Positions 12,484 to 16,093 of a stretch of 16,093 nt of DNA are shown one piece after another (position 1 is the stretch's first letter; each line of letters starts with the position of its first letter). The position numbers were made by a program, and so were the translations under genes. A model generated the notes under the pieces. It ran no database searches and was not told where the DNA came from. It saw only the letters and a list, made by a program, of their open reading frames with translations. The DNA comes from JBMSHD01 sp049416425 (GTDB lineage: Bacteria > Pseudomonadota > Gammaproteobacteria > Francisellales > Francisellaceae), in the NCBI GenBank assembly GCA_049416425.1, contig JBMSHD010000043.1:1-16093 (forward strand), written 5' to 3'.

Positions 12484-14597
12484 CTTTCATCCATAGCCTT
12501 GGCTAAAGAATAATTGGCAAATGCGCTTTCAGATGACTTGATATCGCCTGAGATATCCCACATCATCAGACCGCCAAGACCTTTGTTTCTGGCGTAACGT
12601 CCTTTTTCCTCAATTGTTGCGGGACTGTCATAACTTATGAACCACTGATTATTGGGCTCATAGGCCGTGACTTGATAGGCGTCTGTGTTTATGAGGCTAT
12701 TCCAGCTATAACCGAGATTATTATTAAGCTGACTATTCATAATCTGACGATACAAAAGCGCACCGGTATCACTGACAAGATAGGTTTTTCCATCGCTGTC
12801 TTTGCTTATGGTGAAGCTGGAGCTACCACCATTATCATAGCTTTGATACAGTCCATTGTCTGTGTTGCTAGTCACATTAGGGTAAGTGCTGCCATAGGCT
12901 GGAATTCCCATGTATAATTTTTGAGCATCTATACCGTGTGATATATACGCTTCAATGCTGCTATCGACATTGAATATATCCCTGCCTTGAGCATCGGTTG
13001 GCTGATTATTATCAAAATACAATGGTGAGTTAAAATTGGTAACAGTGGGGTTGGTATCCCATAATCCATGATAGTCATAACTCATCAAATTGAAAGCATC
13101 AACTGAATTGGACATGGCTTTCCAGAAACCAGGATAAATGTTCTCAACAGCGTTAACAATATTGACATTTGCCGGTAGAGCAATTCCGGTTATTTTACTG
13201 CCTTGCCCGTATTTTTCTGCTAGCGCCGCTTTAAGATCAATTAGTAAGTCTAGATAATCTTGCAGTTGATTATAGGCATCTTGTTTAGCGGTGTCACTGG
13301 TAGCATTAGTGACAAATGTCCAGCCATTTTCATTGGGTTCCCAGTCAATGTCTATACCATCAAATGTTTGACCAGCATCTTTGGAAACAACCTCAAGAAA
13401 GTCAATAATTGAGGCGACAAACGCAGTACGCTTCTCGTCATTCATTGCAATAAAAAGGGGCGTTGATAGCGTATAGCCTCCGATGGAGAGAATAACCTTT
13501 AACTTTGAATTACTGTTTTTCAGTGCAAGAACAGATTTCATATTACCTTTACCGGTATCTCCGCCGTTTAGATAGCTGCCATCATCAGGGATGGTGGCAA
13601 AATCAGAGTAAGGATCAAGAGCGTAGAGTTTATAATCTTGCTTTCCAGTGGCATAAGCGCCAATGTTACAGAGCGTTGGATTGCTGTCAGTGGCAAAAGG
13701 GGCGGCGCAGTTGCCGACTTGGGCGAATGCATAGACGATTTCATCGACTCGACCAACAGGAATATCCGATGGCTGATAGCCTTCGTCGAAGGGGTTATAG
13801 TTGGGATCGGATGGGTCGACGATGGCATTGTCGTAAGTTGCCCAGTCTGGCCAGTAGACTTTGACATACTGGTCGGTAAAGTTTATAGGTATGAAGAGAA
13901 AATCATTCCCGGCATCATTCTTAATTGTATAGATGAAATCTGTCGTGCTCTGCGGATCAACCGTGATGCTAAGATTGCAACTTTCATTCTCGTCGAGTTT
14001 ATTGCCACAATCTGAGCTAAAACTTGTAATATCATTCTCTGCTGTCGCCTCCTGCATGCCATCACTAAGATCAACTTCTTTTCCGGTGTTATTGCTGATG
14101 ACGACATCATAGGTGTTTTGATGATTTTTTGATAGACTAGGTGCCGAGATATCAAGCGCTTTGATTGAAAGCGGAGCGGTTGAGCTTGCCACTGTTTTTC
14201 CTTCCGTATCAACAAGGCTTACGGTATAGGAAGCAGAGCTTCCTGTCAATGTTTCAGCTTCACTGTTTGGCGTGATGGTAATAGTACAGCTGTTGCTGTT
14301 TGTTAATGCGTTACAGTCGGCCGATTTTTCAATTTCAAACTTGGCTCCATCACTGACTTTATCAAATTGTAGCTCTACTTTTGTCTCTGATGCTGCCGAG
14401 GCAAGATTAAGATTATTGGCTGGCATCGTCACCGTAAGCGTAGTGCTGTCGCCTAATACAGCAATTCCATCGGTTGCGACTGATATGTCAGTATTATCGT
14501 TGCTGCTTTCATCATCACTGCCACCACAGGCGCTAAGCCCCATTGCTAATAATGACATCATCAATAATAGTGGGATTTTTTTTCTCTGCTTCATCAT
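12480..14597 (-). CDS. Chitinase-like GH18 lipoprotein
   Basis: This is a 705-residue glycosyl hydrolase family 18 protein, probably cleaving chitin or a related GlcNAc polymer outside the cell. The N-terminus is a lipoprotein signal with lipobox LSAC; Cys24 would be lipidated, and Gly25 gives no inner-membrane retention signal. Two beta-sandwich-like modules follow (about 35-145 and 150-240), each with a Cys pair (95/104 and 197/207). The GH18 barrel begins at VKVYWPDWATYD (245-256). It has SIGGY (371-375), the catalytic DGIDIDWE (413-420, acid/base Glu420), MSYDYHG (505-511) and GGLMMWDISGD (675-685). All catalytic residues are present. AGGAG lies eight bases before the ATG at 14597; a second ATG follows directly. 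Its TAA overlaps the convergent RMF-like gene. GH18 members also include chitin-binding and endo-GlcNAcase types, so the substrate is inferred. Confidence 0.92.
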   Translation of the reverse strand: MMKQRKKIPLLLMMSLLAMGLSACGGSDDESSNDNTDISVATDGIAVLGDSTTLTVTMPANNLNLASAASETKVELQFDKVSDGAKFEIEKSADCNALTNSNSCTITITPNSEAETLTGSSASYTVSLVDTEGKTVASSTAPLSIKALDISAPSLSKNHQNTYDVVISNNTGKEVDLSDGMQEATAENDITSFSSDCGNKLDENESCNLSITVDPQSTTDFIYTIKNDAGNDFLFIPINFTDQYVKVYWPDWATYDNAIVDPSDPNYNPFDEGYQPSDIPVGRVDEIVYAFAQVGNCAAPFATDSNPTLCNIGAYATGKQDYKLYALDPYSDFATIPDDGSYLNGGDTGKGNMKSVLALKNSNSKLKVILSIGGYTLSTPLFIAMNDEKRTAFVASIIDFLEVVSKDAGQTFDGIDIDWEPNENGWTFVTNATSDTAKQDAYNQLQDYLDLLIDLKAALAEKYGQGSKITGIALPANVNIVNAVENIYPGFWKAMSNSVDAFNLMSYDYHGLWDTNPTVTNFNSPLYFDNNQPTDAQGRDIFNVDSSIEAYISHGIDAQKLYMGIPAYGSTYPNVTSNTDNGLYQSYDNGGSSSFTISKDSDGKTYLVSDTGALLYRQIMNSQLNNNLGYSWNSLINTDAYQVTAYEPNNQWFISYDSPATIEEKGRYARNKGLGGLMMWDISGDIKSSESAFANYSLAKAMDES

Positions 14598-14888
14598 ATA
14601 TGATTCTCCTATTTGTTATTTGAACTGAATAAAACCCACGCCAATCCGATTGGATGAAAGGATGGTAATCCATTGCCGCAAGAAATATGGCGTCTTTAGA
14701 ATAAGATTTGCACAGTAATTTAACGAAAACAAGTCAGATTGTAATGGTATAGTGAAATGGAATGTTAGCCGTGAAGTGGCATCATGTTTTGGAATATGGC
14801 ACATCATTCGTAAAAATCCAAAAACCTGTTGCCCTCAGATGACGAATATGCTTAAGTAGCATTATTGAAAATACGTGAGGCAGATGCA
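14598..14888. promoter_or_regulatory. Divergent control region between the chitinase-like gene and the MFS gene
   Basis: This 291-bp region holds no credible gene. It carries the chitinase ribosome binding site (14606-14610). It also has an exact 6-1-6 inverted repeat, CCAATC-C-GATTGG (14641-14653). Nearby are GGAT/ATCC copies at 14652-14655, 14660-14663 and 14668-14671. A small hairpin ATGCT/AGCAT precedes the MFS gene near 14845-14863. GAGG at 14877-14880 is the MFS Shine-Dalgarno. No strong sigma70 promoter stands out in either direction. Confidence 0.4.
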
Positions 14889-16093
14889 TTGTTGAAATCA
14901 AGCCGTTTTGCCATGTTGGTGGCGCCCATATTGAGTATGTGTATTTTGGCGTTTGGCAATACGTTTTACACGACTTTTACCACAGTTGAACTCAATCACA
15001 TGGGTGAGAGTAACTGGATCGTCGGTATCGTTTCGGCGGCTTTTTTCGCTGGCATGATGTTAGGATCGCTGTTCTCACAAAAGCTGATCCTGAGGTTGGG
15101 CTATATTCGGGCCTATATCTTCTTTGCCGCCTTGATGTCGATGGTGTCATTGCTGCAAGGGATTATCATTGAGCCGATAAGTTGGGGTGTGTTGCGACTT
15201 CTATGTGGTTATGCTCTGGCAGGGCTTTTTATCGTTATTGAAAGCTGGTGCCTTGACAGTGTCACGGCCGATTATAAGGGGCGAATTTTATCGATTTATT
15301 TGTTTTGTTATTATTTTGTCCAGGCCTCTGGCCAGTTTATGCTTAACATCGACTTTGCCACCACACTGATGGCCTTTGCTGTTATTTCACTGTTTGCCAC
15401 CTTCTCAATCATACCTGTTAGTCTGACGCGTTTTGAGATGCCCAAAAAAGAAGGCATAGAGCTGTTATCACCGTTTAAGTTAGCAAAAAAGGCACCGCTT
15501 AGCATCTGGGCCGCTATGGTGGGTGGTTTTACAATCGGTTGCATTTATGCTATTTACCCTTTGTTCTTGAAACAGCTTGATTACAAGGCCAATGGCATCA
15601 GCTATATGATGTTTTCTACCATATTAGGTGGAATGATTCTTCAGCTTCCCATTGGGCGCCTATCGGATAAATATGACCGACGACGTGTTTTGTTGGTGAT
15701 TACTGTGATTTCGGTTATGATCTGCGCTTTGATTATGATGTTACATGATTTCTGGTCCTTGGGTATTTTATCTTTTATTCTCGGTGGTTTGACCTTCACC
15801 ATCTATCCCTTATCGATAGCACACGCCAGTGATTATGTCGATAACAGCCAGATCACAGGAGTCATTGGTGTGCTGACTATAAGCTATGGTATTGGATCTA
15901 TGCTGGGGCCGATTGGAATCACCTGGTTTATGTCGATGTTTGGACCTTTTGGTTTCTTCGTCTTTATGGGTTTTGTCTGTCTGCTTTTCACCATTTATAT
16001 CCTATGGCGCTTAAATGTCAGGCCTAAAGCGCTGCCACAAGAGGAAAAAGTCAGTTTCACTTCCATGGCACCAGAGGCTGCTATAGCCGGAGA
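14889..16093 (+). CDS. YcaD-like major facilitator transporter, 3'-truncated by window edge
   Basis: The open frame runs to the right edge without a stop and gives about 401 residues. It reads as a 12-helix MFS protein of the YcaD type. The first helix contains AMLVAPILSMCILAFGNT. A loop motif after the second helix reads GSLFSQKLILRLGY. FIVIESWCLD in the fourth helix region matches the family's conserved 'ES' helix. The second half has the loop motif GRLSDKYDRRRV from residue 256. The substrate is unknown. The start is taken as TTG at 14889, because GAGG lies eight bases upstream; the first ATG, at 14913, has no ribosome binding site and would cut into helix 1. The end of the protein is close, since the twelfth helix and a polar tail are already read. 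It is divergent from the chitinase-like gene, which may or may not mean a shared role. Confidence 0.88.
   Translation, partial: MLKSSRFAMLVAPILSMCILAFGNTFYTTFTTVELNHMGESNWIVGIVSAAFFAGMMLGSLFSQKLILRLGYIRAYIFFAALMSMVSLLQGIIIEPISWGVLRLLCGYALAGLFIVIESWCLDSVTADYKGRILSIYLFCYYFVQASGQFMLNIDFATTLMAFAVISLFATFSIIPVSLTRFEMPKKEGIELLSPFKLAKKAPLSIWAAMVGGFTIGCIYAIYPLFLKQLDYKANGISYMMFSTILGGMILQLPIGRLSDKYDRRRVLLVITVISVMICALIMMLHDFWSLGILSFILGGLTFTIYPLSIAHASDYVDNSQITGVIGVLTISYGIGSMLGPIGITWFMSMFGPFGFFVFMGFVCLLFTIYILWRLNVRPKALPQEEKVSFTSMAPEAAIAG

Noticed and set aside
14616..14807. 63-codon minus-strand frame upstream of the chitinase-like gene
   Set aside because: The translation has no low-complexity, signal or family features, no ribosome binding site, and covers the dyad region. 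It is treated as non-coding.
1..16093. Mobile element, prophage, CRISPR or tRNA in the window
   Set aside because: I saw no transposase, integrase, repeated spacers, target-site duplications or cloverleaf; the genes are mostly conserved chromosomal ones.

Overview
The window reads as a gene-dense chromosomal segment of a gammaproteobacterium. The coded proteins are close to Escherichia coli SpoT, UvrD, RecR and the YcaD-type transporters. The P-protein of the glycine cleavage system is split into two subunits, and a Mip/FKBP foldase and a secreted GH18 chitinase-like lipoprotein are present. That combination recalls Francisella- and Legionella-like lineages, but I cannot name the genus from sequence alone. 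I see no tRNA, rRNA, insertion sequence, CRISPR array or phage gene.

Layout. Bases 1-637 hold the C-terminal half of murG (+). A ybaB-recR pair (+) follows and abuts spoT (-), with a 9-bp tail-to-tail overlap. A 255-bp divergent region with a strong sigma70-like promoter and several dyads separates spoT from the glycine cleavage operon gcvT-gcvH-gcvPA-gcvPB (+, 4025-8360). Convergent to it lies a mip-like FKBP foldase gene (-) with its own promoter. Behind that, on the same strand, is uvrD (9447-11621), interrupted in frame by one TAG codon. A short membrane protein of superinfection-immunity type (-) overlaps the start of uvrD. Divergent from it is a small acidic protein with a ribosome-modulation-factor-like motif and a C-terminal membrane helix (+). 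That gene overlaps the 3' end of the chitinase-like lipoprotein gene (-). A divergent YcaD-like MFS transporter (+) runs off the right edge.

How the genes work together. The four gcv genes encode a near-complete glycine cleavage system; only the shared L-protein (lipoamide dehydrogenase) is absent. YbaB and RecR form a conserved DNA-maintenance pair. SpoT is the stringent-response hub. The remaining genes are single-function loci.

Most worth a second look: the in-frame amber codon in an otherwise intact uvrD; the RMF-like, membrane-anchored small protein; and the palindromes upstream of the gcv promoter. I found no clear multi-gene novel system.
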